From Aphanothece cf. minutissima CCALA 015 (GTDB taxonomy: Bacteria > Cyanobacteriota > Cyanobacteriia > PCC-6307 > Cyanobiaceae), in the NCBI GenBank assembly GCA_003003925.1, contig PVWP01000004.1, forward strand, positions 124,001 through 188,000: a DNA stretch of 64,000 nucleotides, written 5' to 3'. Shown piece after piece: positions 54,882 through 63,032 of the stretch. Numbering within the stretch: the first letter of the stretch is position 1; the number at the start of each line of letters is the position of its first letter. The position numbers were made by a program, and so were the translations under genes. The notes below the pieces were generated by a model that saw only the letters and a list, made by a program, of their open reading frames with translations, made no database searches and had not been told where the DNA came from.

Positions 54882-55369
54882 TGGCCATGGCCGAGTCCGT
54901 CGCCAGCTATCCCCGGCCCCCGGCCCTGGTGGAGTGCCGCCAGCACGTGCGGGTGGAGGCCCTGGGGCGGCTGCTGTGTGACACCCGGCGCAGCCTGCGG
55001 GTTCTCGAAACCTTTCACCCCCCGGTCTTCTATCTCTGCCCGGAGGACGTGGACCTGACCCTGCTGGAGCCCGCGCCCGGCTCCAGCTACTGCGAGTGGA
55101 AGGGCGTGGCCCGCTACTTCGACCTGGTGGCCCCGGACGGCGAAGGCGGCGAGCGTCGCCTGCGGCGGGCGCTGTGGAGTTACCCCTCACCCACCCCGGC
55201 ATTCACGCCGTTGGCCGGCTGGCTGGCCTGCTACCCGGCGCTGATGGATGGCTGCTGGGTGGACGGGGAGAGAGTGGTCCCCCAGCCCGGCGGGTTCTAC
55301 GGCGGCTGGATCACCAGCGCCGTGGAGGGACCGTTCAAGGGGGATCCCCGGCACCCGGAACTGCGCTGA
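54881..55369 (+). CDS. DUF427-domain protein
   Basis: A 162-residue protein of the DUF427 family: RVEALGRLLCDTRRSLRVLE, PPVFYLCPEDVDLTLLEPA, SSYCEWKGVARYFDL and AWSYP-type segment LWSYPSPTPAFTPLAGWLACYP. The fold is a beta barrel; the function is not established, although some members are suspected enzymes. ATG 54881 overlaps the Nif11 stop; a second ATG two codons on is possible. Its end overlaps the convergent glycosyltransferase by 35 bases. Confidence 0.82.
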   Translation: MAMAESVASYPRPPALVECRQHVRVEALGRLLCDTRRSLRVLETFHPPVFYLCPEDVDLTLLEPAPGSSYCEWKGVARYFDLVAPDGEGGERRLRRALWSYPSPTPAFTPLAGWLACYPALMDGCWVDGERVVPQPGGFYGGWITSAVEGPFKGDPRHPELR

Positions 55370-56420
55370 TCCCTGGCCCGGCCCCTGCCGCCGTCGGGGG
55401 TCGCCAGTGGAGCAGCAGCTTGAGGCGGTCGCTGGAGCGCCGCCAGGCCTTGACGTAGCCGGGGAGCCGCAGCATCTCCACGGTCACCCGATCGGCGTCG
55501 AGCATGCGGGGGTTCAGATGTTCGATCAGGAAGACATCCGTGCAGTGGAAGCGGCGGAGGCGCTCGGAAAGCAGGGCCGCCGCCACGGCGAAGGTGCCCA
55601 CTCCGGAGGTGGCCAGATGGGTGGCGTGCCGCAGCAGCTGGAAATCGTCTTCGACGGATCCGGTGACAACGTCATGGTCGGCGAACAACGACAGCACGGC
55701 TTCCAGCAAGGGATGGCTGGAGCCTGGTTCCGTCACGATGATGGCCCTGCGGTGCCGCTGGCGGAGCTCTCGATAGAAGTGAAGAGGGTTGGTGATGTAG
55801 TACGGATTCGTCAGATTCGCCACATCACCGCCACGCAGATGAATCACCAGCGTGCTCTCGAGTTGAGCCTCTGAAAACGTGCCCGGTGGCGGCCTGAGGA
55901 TGTGTGGGGCCAGATGGGCACGGGCGATGCGGTGCGCCTGTCGGCGGATGTACTGACGCCCGAGAACGGAATCACGCCGTGGTTTGTCGCCGTTGGCAAA
56001 GGCCATGCGTCGGTGGTCGGAGCGAGAAAACCCGTACTCCATGTAGTGAAAGAAGAGGCCAGACAGATGGGTCCTGGCTGCGGCAGCGCTGTCAACCCGA
56101 AAGTCAAGGCTGAAGGCGTTCACGATGTTGCGCAGCGGCCCGGACTGGATGAAGTCCTTGTCCACCTGCACCGATCCCCGGAAGGCTTCGGCATGGGCGA
56201 TCACCACGATCAGCTGCTGGATGTTGTTCCCCGTCCGTCCGTACCACCGCGACAGGCGGAAGGACGGTGCCGCCGCGGGGAGGCTCAGTCGCCATTTCCG
56301 CCGTTGCAGCCCCAGCCAGCGGTGCAGGCCCCAGGCCCGCTGCGCCACCCTCCAGCCGAGCAGATGTCGTGCCGCCCATATCTTCAGGGCTGACAAGGGG
56401 AGAGGGCGGAAGGCGGCCAT
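55335..56420 (-). CDS. Fucosyltransferase-like glycosyltransferase
   Basis: A 361-residue soluble or membrane-associated enzyme. The segment STLVIHLRGGDVANL near 195 matches the His-x-Arg-x-x-Asp nucleotide-sugar motif of the GT11/GT23-type fucosyltransferase fold. The N-terminal motif RWYGRTGNNIQQLIVVIAHAEAF matches the GxGN entry of the same families. The C-terminal half has LLRHATHLATSGVGTFAVAAALLS, the sugar-nucleotide recognition region. Sugar and acceptor are not known. The start is ATG 56420, 11 bases after ribD. GC is a little lower than in the neighbours. Confidence 0.7.
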   Translation of the reverse strand: MAAFRPLPLSALKIWAARHLLGWRVAQRAWGLHRWLGLQRRKWRLSLPAAAPSFRLSRWYGRTGNNIQQLIVVIAHAEAFRGSVQVDKDFIQSGPLRNIVNAFSLDFRVDSAAAARTHLSGLFFHYMEYGFSRSDHRRMAFANGDKPRRDSVLGRQYIRRQAHRIARAHLAPHILRPPPGTFSEAQLESTLVIHLRGGDVANLTNPYYITNPLHFYRELRQRHRRAIIVTEPGSSHPLLEAVLSLFADHDVVTGSVEDDFQLLRHATHLATSGVGTFAVAAALLSERLRRFHCTDVFLIEHLNPRMLDADRVTVEMLRLPGYVKAWRRSSDRLKLLLHWRPPTAAGAGPGISAVPGAGDPP

Positions 56421-56431
56421 GGCCGTGCCCC

Positions 56432-57529
56432 TCAGGTGGGACCGACCACAGCACCCTGCCAGAGGAGGTCCCGGCCCAGCCAGCCGGTGGCCGCCTCCGA
56501 CAGGGACCAGCCGTCCTCCAGGTTCTCCAGGCCGAGGTCCGCCAGGGGTGTGCGGGCGGGGAGGCCACCGAGCAGTGTCGGTGCGATCACCGCGGCCAGC
56601 TGCTGCACGCAGCCCTGGTGCAGGGCCGCCGCCGCCAGCACCGGCCCGCATTCCCACAGCACCCGGTTGCAGCCCCGCCGGGCCAGGGCGATCGCCAGCG
56701 CCGCCGGTTCGCAGGCCTCCAGGGCCAGGCGCTCCACCCCCAGCCGATCGAACCGGTCGCGGCGATCCTGCGGCGCCTCCGGCCCATGGACCAGCAGCGT
56801 CGCTGCCGGAGCCGGATCCCACAGCTGGGCCGCCGCCGGCAGATCCAGGCCGCGGCTGAGCACCACCCGCAGCGGCTCCGGGGTGCGCCGCCCCCGGCTG
56901 GTGAGCAGGGGGTCGTCGGCCCGCACCGTGCCGCCCCCCACGATCATCGCATCGCAGCGGGCCCGCAGGTGGTGCACCCAGTCCCGGGCCCCCGGGCCGC
57001 TGATCCACTGGCTGACGCCGTTGGGGAGCGCCGTGCGCCCATCCAGGCTCATGGCCCATTTGAGGATCCCCAGGGGCCGGCCGGTGGCGATCCGATGCAG
57101 AAAGGGCCGGTTGAGGCGGCGCGCCTCGGCTTCCATCACCCCTTCGATCACCTCCAGGCCTCCGTCCCGCAGCCGGGTGATGCCGCCGCCGGCCACCCGC
57201 GGGTTGGGGTCGGCCATGGCCAGCACCACACGGGCGATGCCGGCGGCGAGCACCGCCTCGCTGCAGGGGGGGGTGCGGCCGTGGTGGCAGCAGGGTTCCA
57301 GGGTCACGACCAGGGTGCCGCCCCGGGCCCGTTCGCCCGCCTGGGCCAGGGCCCCCACCTCCGCATGGGCCTCGCCGGCACGGGCATGGAATCCCTCTCC
57401 CACGAGCGTCCCGTCGGCGTCGAGCACCAGGGCTCCCACCAGGGGATTGGGGCTGGTGCGCCCCTCGGCGAGGGCGGCCAGCTGCAGCGCCCGGGCCATC
57501 CACCGGCGCCAGGGGCAGCCGGGGCTCAT
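56432..57529 (-). CDS. ribD: Bifunctional riboflavin biosynthesis deaminase-reductase
   Basis: RibD performs the second and third steps of riboflavin synthesis. The N-terminal deaminase has the zinc ligands in GEAHAEVGAL and the paired Cys motif LEPCCHHGRTPPC (about 65-85). The C-terminal reductase (about 155-365) has LKWAMSLDGRTAL, DAMIVGGGTVRADDPLL and VLWECGPVLAAA. I chose ATG 57529, which overlaps the DUF3122 stop by four bases; an ATG at 57559 is less likely. The overlap implies coupled translation with the two upstream genes. Confidence 0.93.
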   Translation of the reverse strand: MSPGCPWRRWMARALQLAALAEGRTSPNPLVGALVLDADGTLVGEGFHARAGEAHAEVGALAQAGERARGGTLVVTLEPCCHHGRTPPCSEAVLAAGIARVVLAMADPNPRVAGGGITRLRDGGLEVIEGVMEAEARRLNRPFLHRIATGRPLGILKWAMSLDGRTALPNGVSQWISGPGARDWVHHLRARCDAMIVGGGTVRADDPLLTSRGRRTPEPLRVVLSRGLDLPAAAQLWDPAPAATLLVHGPEAPQDRRDRFDRLGVERLALEACEPAALAIALARRGCNRVLWECGPVLAAAALHQGCVQQLAAVIAPTLLGGLPARTPLADLGLENLEDGWSLSEAATGWLGRDLLWQGAVVGPT

Positions 57530-58035
57530 GGGGCAGGGGCGTCCGGGAGGGTGCGCCATTCGGCCACCACGTAGGGGGGCACCGCCAGTTCACTGAACAC
57601 CCGTGGTAGCCGCAGCCGCAGGGGGCGGTCGCGGTCCAGATCGGCCAGCAGCGGCGCCAGATCAAATTCGGCTGCGGCGGAACGGGTGTCGCCGGCGAGG
57701 GCGGCGCTGGCCAGGGTGACGTCCTCCAGGTCCCAGCGCAGCCGGCCGCTGCGCACCTCGAGGGCGGTGGGATGGTCCAGGCGCACCTTGCCGGGGTAGC
57801 CGACGATCCGCAGCCGCAGCGGTCCCCCAGTCGGCCCTTCCCGGTAGGCCACCACCTGCCAGCTCTGATCGTCGAGGTCGCGCAGGCTCTCGAGGCTGCG
57901 CACCACCGGCGTGCCCTGGGCATCGGGGTGGGCATGGACCTGGGCCAGGGCCGGCGCCGGGGTCACAGCCAGGATCAGGGCCAGCAGGGGCGCCAGCAGC
58001 AGAACGTCGATCAGCCCGCCGGTCCGGTGGTTCAT
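57526..58035 (-). CDS. DUF3122 protein, exported
   Basis: A 169-residue cyanobacterial protein with a signal peptide (LLLAPLLALILAVTPAPALAQ). The mature domain of about 140 residues is beta-rich (VVRSLESLRDLDDQSWQVVA, LRLRIVGYPGKVRLDHP, FSELAVPPYVVAEWRTL) and matches DUF3122, unknown function. Both ends overlap neighbours by four bases (GH116 gene upstream, ribD downstream), giving a three-gene coupled unit of unrelated functions. Confidence 0.82.
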   Translation of the reverse strand: MNHRTGGLIDVLLLAPLLALILAVTPAPALAQVHAHPDAQGTPVVRSLESLRDLDDQSWQVVAYREGPTGGPLRLRIVGYPGKVRLDHPTALEVRSGRLRWDLEDVTLASAALAGDTRSAAAEFDLAPLLADLDRDRPLRLRLPRVFSELAVPPYVVAEWRTLPDAPAP

Positions 58036-60539
58036 GGCTGGCGATCGGCGCCGGGGATCGGCTGCCAGCCGGTGTGGGTGGCCCAGAGGGCCCAGATCGC
58101 CATGGCCCGCAGATAGTGGCAGGCGCGGAACGTGCCGGCGGCGGTGATGGCCTCCGGGGTGCGGAACTGCAGGCCCCCCTCGTACACCTGGTGCACGACG
58201 GCCCCGGTGATGGCGAAGGCGGTGGCGGTCTGGTCCATCAGCCGGTAGTAGGCGGCCAGACCGAAGTTGATGCCGGTCCAGACCTCCAGGGGATGGGTGC
58301 CCTTCGGATCGAGGGGGGTGCCGTCGCGGCGCAGCCCGTTGGCCACCCCGAGGCGGCCCCCCTCGAAGGACTCGAAGCAGGCCTGGCGGATCGCGTTCAG
58401 GGCCGAGCGGGCCCGCTCGTCGGCCACCACCGGCGGCAGCCCCAGCAGGCGGGCGTAGAAGTCGCCGCAGAGCTGGTCGGCCATGACCACCGGGGTGCCG
58501 CTGCCGGCATCGATGGCGTAGTACTCGCCGTTCCAGAGCAGGGCATCGAAATGGGTTCGGGACTGCTCCAGCCAGCCGCCGAAGCGCCGCTGCTCCTCGG
58601 CGGTGTCGAGCCCCAGCTCCAGCTGCAGTTGCTGGCCGATGGCCAGGGCGGCCTCCAGGGCGGCGATCCAGAGGGCGCCGCAGTAGGCGCTCACCCCCTG
58701 CAGGGGCCAGTCGTCGAAGGTCTGGTCCGGGGCACCGCCGTTGTCGGGCAGTCCGTCGTCGTTGACGTCGAAGCGCTTGAGGTAGTCCAGGGCGGTCACC
58801 GCCGCCGGCCAGCAGTCCGCCAGGAAGGCGATGTCCGGGCCGCTGGGGGCCAGGCGGTAAGTGCGCCAGACCTGCAGCACGAAATCGCTGGCCAGGTCCT
58901 TCCAGAGGTTGCAGTCCTGGTAGGCGGTGTAGTTGGTGGCGTCGAAGGGGCGCTCGTTGGGGGCCCCGAGGTCGTGGGGGGTGGCGCCGGCCACCTTGCG
59001 GGGGGCCTCCACCCGGCCCCGCCCCTGGGTGAAGTACCAGCCGATCGGCCGCGGAGTCGGATCGGCGGCCGGGATGGCGCGGGCGAAGCTGCGCAGCACC
59101 GCCTTGTCGAGCTCGGGCCAGAGCTGCAGCAGGGCGAAGGAGCCGTACAGCCGCACGTCGAGGCTTTCGTACCAGGCGTAGTCGAGGCACTCGAGCACCC
59201 CGAAGCGGCCCACGGGATCGCCGGGGCTGGCGGCTGTCCAGAGGCTGCCGCCGCTGGCCAGGTCGTAGAGCTCGTTGAGCAGCGCCATGCGCAGGGGTTC
59301 CGGCAGGTCGTGGCGCCCCGCCACCGGCGCCTGCCAGGCTTCGATCGCGGCGTGCCAGTCGCGCCAGTCGGCCAGGGCTTCGCCGGCGATGGCCGCAGCG
59401 CTCTCGCCATCGGTGCCGAAGAAGTCGGTGTAGCGGCGCAGGGCTCGGGTGCCGGTGGCGAAGGCCGTCACCGGCAGGTCCCAGCTGATCACCACCGGCA
59501 GCTCGAGCGCGGCCCCGGGCTCCAGGCGGAAGCGCACCGCCAGGGCGGCGCTGAGGGGATCGTCGCCGGTGCTGCGGCGGTCGTTGTCGCTGTCGGGGAT
59601 CGCGCCGTCGCGGCTGAAGGGTTCCCAGAGTTCGGCCCCGTCGCCGCTGGGATCCCAGCGGCTGCACCGGAACACCTCCAGCCCCGGGTGGTTCAGCGCC
59701 GCCCCGTCGGGCACCGCCAGACACCACTGCCCTTCACCCTCGGCCAGGGGCTGGGAGCGCTCCCCCTCCAGCAGCAGACCCTTGAGGCCGGCCCCGTCGA
59801 CCCAGCGGTTGCGCTGCCCCTTGCCGCGGCCGATCGCCGGCACGTAGTTGTGCTCCGGGCTGCCGTCATCCCGGAAGTGGACCTCCGCCGCCGGGTCGGT
59901 GTTGGTGAACCAGCCGACGGTGTTGCGCCAGCTCAGCAGCAGGGACAGATCCAGCGGCTGGTTCGTTGGGTTGCTGAACGTCCAGGCGAAGACGGCGACG
60001 GGGTAACTGGTGCGCCGGTAGTCCCCTGGAAGGATCGGGCTGAAGGCCTCACAGCGCACGTCAGCGCTGAACACGGAGGCGTAGTGGTGCGAGCTGATCG
60101 GGTAGCGCACCGCCACGGTGCCGCTCGGCTGCTCCGGCGTGGCGGCGGGATACCAGCTCCAGGCTGAAAGGGGTGGGCCACTCCCCGGACGGGAAGCGTC
60201 GCCCTCGGGCTGCGTGGCCAGGGCATGGGCCCGGCGCCCGTCGCTGTCCCTCTCGAACAGGGCGAACTGGCAGTCGGGCAGCACGCCGAACCAGTGCTCG
60301 CCGCCGTCGAGGTGCCAGAGGTTGAAGGCGCCGTCGATGCCCCGCCCCAGGCAGCCGGCTCCGAAGCCCCCCAGGGGCATGCCGTGGTTGGGGCCGTCGT
60401 CGAGGTTGCTGGCGTAGCGCACCGTGTAGGGCTGGCTCCAGCCCTGGCCGAAGGGCCGCGACCAGCTGGCCTCGGGAGGCTGCCAGGGATTCCTGCCGCG
60501 CCGCAGGTTCTGGAGAGCGGAGAGGCCGAAGGGCGCCAT
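58032..60539 (-). CDS. GH116 family glycosidase (GBA2-like)
   Basis: An 835-residue protein resembling non-lysosomal glucosylceramidase. The N-terminal beta domain (about 35-330) has MPLGGFGAGCLGRGIDGAFNL and VAVFAWTFSNPTNQPLDLSLL. The C-terminal (alpha/alpha)6 barrel (about 395-835) has ECLDYAWYESLDVRLYGSFAL with the probable catalytic Glu, DWPLQGVSAYCGALWIAALE and MADQLCGDFYARLLG. No signal peptide, so it is probably cytosolic. Substrate is likely a beta-glucoside such as a sterol or lipid glucoside; bacterial members are little studied. It is the first gene of the overlapping unit with DUF3122 and ribD. Confidence 0.87.
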   Translation of the reverse strand: MAPFGLSALQNLRRGRNPWQPPEASWSRPFGQGWSQPYTVRYASNLDDGPNHGMPLGGFGAGCLGRGIDGAFNLWHLDGGEHWFGVLPDCQFALFERDSDGRRAHALATQPEGDASRPGSGPPLSAWSWYPAATPEQPSGTVAVRYPISSHHYASVFSADVRCEAFSPILPGDYRRTSYPVAVFAWTFSNPTNQPLDLSLLLSWRNTVGWFTNTDPAAEVHFRDDGSPEHNYVPAIGRGKGQRNRWVDGAGLKGLLLEGERSQPLAEGEGQWCLAVPDGAALNHPGLEVFRCSRWDPSGDGAELWEPFSRDGAIPDSDNDRRSTGDDPLSAALAVRFRLEPGAALELPVVISWDLPVTAFATGTRALRRYTDFFGTDGESAAAIAGEALADWRDWHAAIEAWQAPVAGRHDLPEPLRMALLNELYDLASGGSLWTAASPGDPVGRFGVLECLDYAWYESLDVRLYGSFALLQLWPELDKAVLRSFARAIPAADPTPRPIGWYFTQGRGRVEAPRKVAGATPHDLGAPNERPFDATNYTAYQDCNLWKDLASDFVLQVWRTYRLAPSGPDIAFLADCWPAAVTALDYLKRFDVNDDGLPDNGGAPDQTFDDWPLQGVSAYCGALWIAALEAALAIGQQLQLELGLDTAEEQRRFGGWLEQSRTHFDALLWNGEYYAIDAGSGTPVVMADQLCGDFYARLLGLPPVVADERARSALNAIRQACFESFEGGRLGVANGLRRDGTPLDPKGTHPLEVWTGINFGLAAYYRLMDQTATAFAITGAVVHQVYEGGLQFRTPEAITAAGTFRACHYLRAMAIWALWATHTGWQPIPGADRQP

Positions 60540-60634
60540 GGGGCCAGACGAGGTGGGCCCAGCTTGTCAGAGCTGGCCCCTCAGCGAGGGCCCGTCCAGA
60601 TCGCCATTACCCTGCCTGCAATCGTCGGGGCGGC

Positions 60635-62764
60635 GTGAATTCTCTGGTGCGGCTTTTCGGCGCGGGCCTCCAGCCGCCGCAGCGCTCGAGGGCCTACCGG
60701 CCCGAGATCGACGGCCTGCGGGCCGTGGCCGTCCTCGCCGTGCTGATCAACCACCTTGATCCCCGCTGGCTGCCGGGGGGCTTCCTCGGGGTGGACATCT
60801 TCTTCGTGATCTCGGGCTACGTGGTGACGTCGTCGCTGCTGGCGCGGCGGGACGGCAGCCGCTGGCAGTTCCTGCGCCGTTTCTATGGACGCCGCATCCG
60901 GCGGCTGATGCCGGCGCTGGTGGTGAACATCGCCGTCGTCTCGGCCCTGTTCTCGATGGTGGTTTCGCCGCTCGATGATTTCTTCGCACCGGTGATGCGC
61001 ACCGGCCTGGCCGCCCTGTTCGGCGTCTCCAATCTCTATCTGCTCCGGCAGGGCTCGAACTACTTCGCCACCGACAACCACTTCAACGCCTTCATGCACA
61101 CCTGGTCGCTGGGGGTGGAGGAGCAGTTCTATCTGGTCTGGCCGGCGGTGCTGCTGCTCTGCGGCCTGGGGGTGGCCGGCGCCGGCGCCGGCGCGCTGCG
61201 GCGGCTCAAGCTGGGCAGCCTGCTGCTGCTGGCCCTGTCCCTGGCGCTCTATCTGGGCCTGAGCCTGGGCGGCAACGGCGAGCGGGCCTTCTTCCTCACC
61301 ACCGCCCGGTTCTGGGAACTGACGGCGGGCTGCGGCGCCTACCTGCTCCATCGCGGCAGCGGCAGCGCCCGCGACCTGGGCCAGCGGCTGGCGCTGCCCC
61401 GCTGGCGCCAGCCCCTGGCCACCGTGGCCCTGGTGGCGTTGCTGGCCCTGCTGCTGCTGCCGGAGGCCTGGCGGCTGGGCACCACCCTGGGGATCACGGC
61501 GCTGACGGCGGCGCTGCTGCTGCTGCTACGGCCCGCCGGGGGCCTCGGCCGCTGGCTGTGCCATCCCGTCTGCCTGGCCATCGGCATGGTGTCCTACTCG
61601 CTCTATTTGTGGCACTGGCCTGTGATTGTGCTGGCCCGCTGGACGGTGGGGTTCAACGCCGTCACCCTGCTGCCGGTGCTGGTGCTGATCACCCTCTGCA
61701 CCGCCCTCTCCTACCGGCTCGAGTGCCTGTTCCGCTACGGCCACCCCGCCATCCCCGGCCTGGGTCGCTCGGGCCTCGCCTACCCGGCCATGACCGTGCT
61801 GGTCGCCGCCTTCAGTGCGGGCCTGCAGGGGCCCCTGCAGGGCCGGCTCTTCGTCGGTGAGCGCCGCCACACCGTCGGCACCACGGCCAACATGAAGCGC
61901 ATCGGCGGCACGACCGTCGACACGGTCCACTGCTTCCAGGAGCCCACCGATCCGGTCGCCGGGGGCGATGGTCCCGACCCCTGCCTGGCCCTGGCAGCGA
62001 AGGGGAAGGACCTTCCCACCCTGTTCTTCCTGGGGGACAGCCACACCCACGTGCTGATCCCCCTGGGGGAGAAGCTGCTGGCCAGCGGCCGTTTCAACGT
62101 GGCCTTCATGGCCCGGGGCGGCTGTCCGGTGCCCTTCTTCTCCCGCTGGGGGGAGGGCGCCCCGGTGCCGGCCCGCTACCGCCGCTGCCGGCCCTACGCC
62201 GACAACGAGGAGCGCCGGGTGCTGGCCCGCCTGCGGCCCGGGGACCGGGTCGTGCTGGTGTCGAATCTGGCCGGCTACCTGGAGGGTGCCCGGGGGGCGG
62301 CCCTCCGCAGCGCCGAGGCCTCCTACGCCGCTGCCCTGCGCCGCTTCGATGCCGCGGTGAGCCGCGCCGGCGGGGCACTGGTGGTGTTCGGCCCCTTGCC
62401 CACCTTCCCCCAGGAGAAGATCGGCGGCCCGCTCACCCTCTGCCAGGCGGAATGGTTCCGTCCCGCCTGGTCCCTGGGTCCCCAGTGCCAGCCTGTGCTG
62501 CGGCCCCGCCGGCAGGAGCTGGCCGCCATCGCCCCGGCCCAGCGCCTGCAGGAGCGGTCCATCCGGGATCTGGCCGACACCCGCCTGTTCAGCCCCTTCG
62601 ACAGCATCTGCCCTGCGTCGCAGGCGGTCTGCTCCAGTGTCCGCGCCGGGACGCTGCTCTACAGCGACGAGACCCACCTCACCAACGCGGGCGCCCTGCT
62701 GCTCTATCCGCGCCTGATGGCCTTCCTCGCGGCTCAGCCGGGGCCGGCGCCGCCGCCCAGCTGA
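60635..62764 (+). CDS. AT3-SGNH membrane acyltransferase (OafA-like)
   Basis: A 709-residue O-acyltransferase. The AT3 membrane domain (about 20-375, some ten helices) begins RPEIDGLRAVAVLAVLINHL with the essential His and includes SLGVEEQFYLVWP. The C-terminal periplasmic SGNH domain (about 455-700) has FFLGDSHTHV near 467 and the Asp-x-x-His pair in DETHLTNAGAL near 678. This architecture acetylates polysaccharide or LPS sugars: the membrane part passes acyl groups out and the SGNH part transfers them. The start is GTG. It is divergent from the GH116 gene over 95 bp. Confidence 0.92.
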   Translation: MNSLVRLFGAGLQPPQRSRAYRPEIDGLRAVAVLAVLINHLDPRWLPGGFLGVDIFFVISGYVVTSSLLARRDGSRWQFLRRFYGRRIRRLMPALVVNIAVVSALFSMVVSPLDDFFAPVMRTGLAALFGVSNLYLLRQGSNYFATDNHFNAFMHTWSLGVEEQFYLVWPAVLLLCGLGVAGAGAGALRRLKLGSLLLLALSLALYLGLSLGGNGERAFFLTTARFWELTAGCGAYLLHRGSGSARDLGQRLALPRWRQPLATVALVALLALLLLPEAWRLGTTLGITALTAALLLLLRPAGGLGRWLCHPVCLAIGMVSYSLYLWHWPVIVLARWTVGFNAVTLLPVLVLITLCTALSYRLECLFRYGHPAIPGLGRSGLAYPAMTVLVAAFSAGLQGPLQGRLFVGERRHTVGTTANMKRIGGTTVDTVHCFQEPTDPVAGGDGPDPCLALAAKGKDLPTLFFLGDSHTHVLIPLGEKLLASGRFNVAFMARGGCPVPFFSRWGEGAPVPARYRRCRPYADNEERRVLARLRPGDRVVLVSNLAGYLEGARGAALRSAEASYAAALRRFDAAVSRAGGALVVFGPLPTFPQEKIGGPLTLCQAEWFRPAWSLGPQCQPVLRPRRQELAAIAPAQRLQERSIRDLADTRLFSPFDSICPASQAVCSSVRAGTLLYSDETHLTNAGALLLYPRLMAFLAAQPGPAPPPS

Positions 62765-62997
62765 TCGCTGCCCAGTTCCTGCTCGATCAGGGCATCGAGG
62801 GTCACGGCGCTGCGCACCAGCGACTGGTAGCGCTGCACCACGCGACGGTTGCGTTCCAGCCAGTTGCCGGCGTCCCCGCCGCTCCCGAGCGGATGGCCGC
62901 CGGGACCGGAGCGGTCGTCATCGAGCAGCTCGAGGTCACTCTGGTGGGCCAGCAGGGCCAGCACCAGGGTGTGGATCCTCTGGCGTCGATCGCTCAT
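62734..62997 (-). CDS. Small helical protein of unknown function
   Basis: An 87-residue protein starting at ATG 62997 and overlapping the convergent acyltransferase tail by 31 bases. It has the pattern RQRIHTLVLALLAHQSDLELL, a Gly-rich loop, then NWLERNRRVVQRYQSLVRSAV and ALIEQELG. The two helices with a variable loop look like a short conserved cyanobacterial protein rather than a chance frame, but I know no family name. Confidence 0.5.
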   Translation of the reverse strand: MSDRRQRIHTLVLALLAHQSDLELLDDDRSGPGGHPLGSGGDAGNWLERNRRVVQRYQSLVRSAVTLDALIEQELGSDQLGGGAGPG

Positions 62998-63032
62998 GGT
63001 CAGGGGTTGGGACCGGCACATGCGGGAGCATC

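Noticed and set aside
56421..57935. N-terminal extension of the fucosyltransferase-like gene
   Set aside because: The upstream part is antisense-free but out of frame with ribD and DUF3122, which are well supported there.
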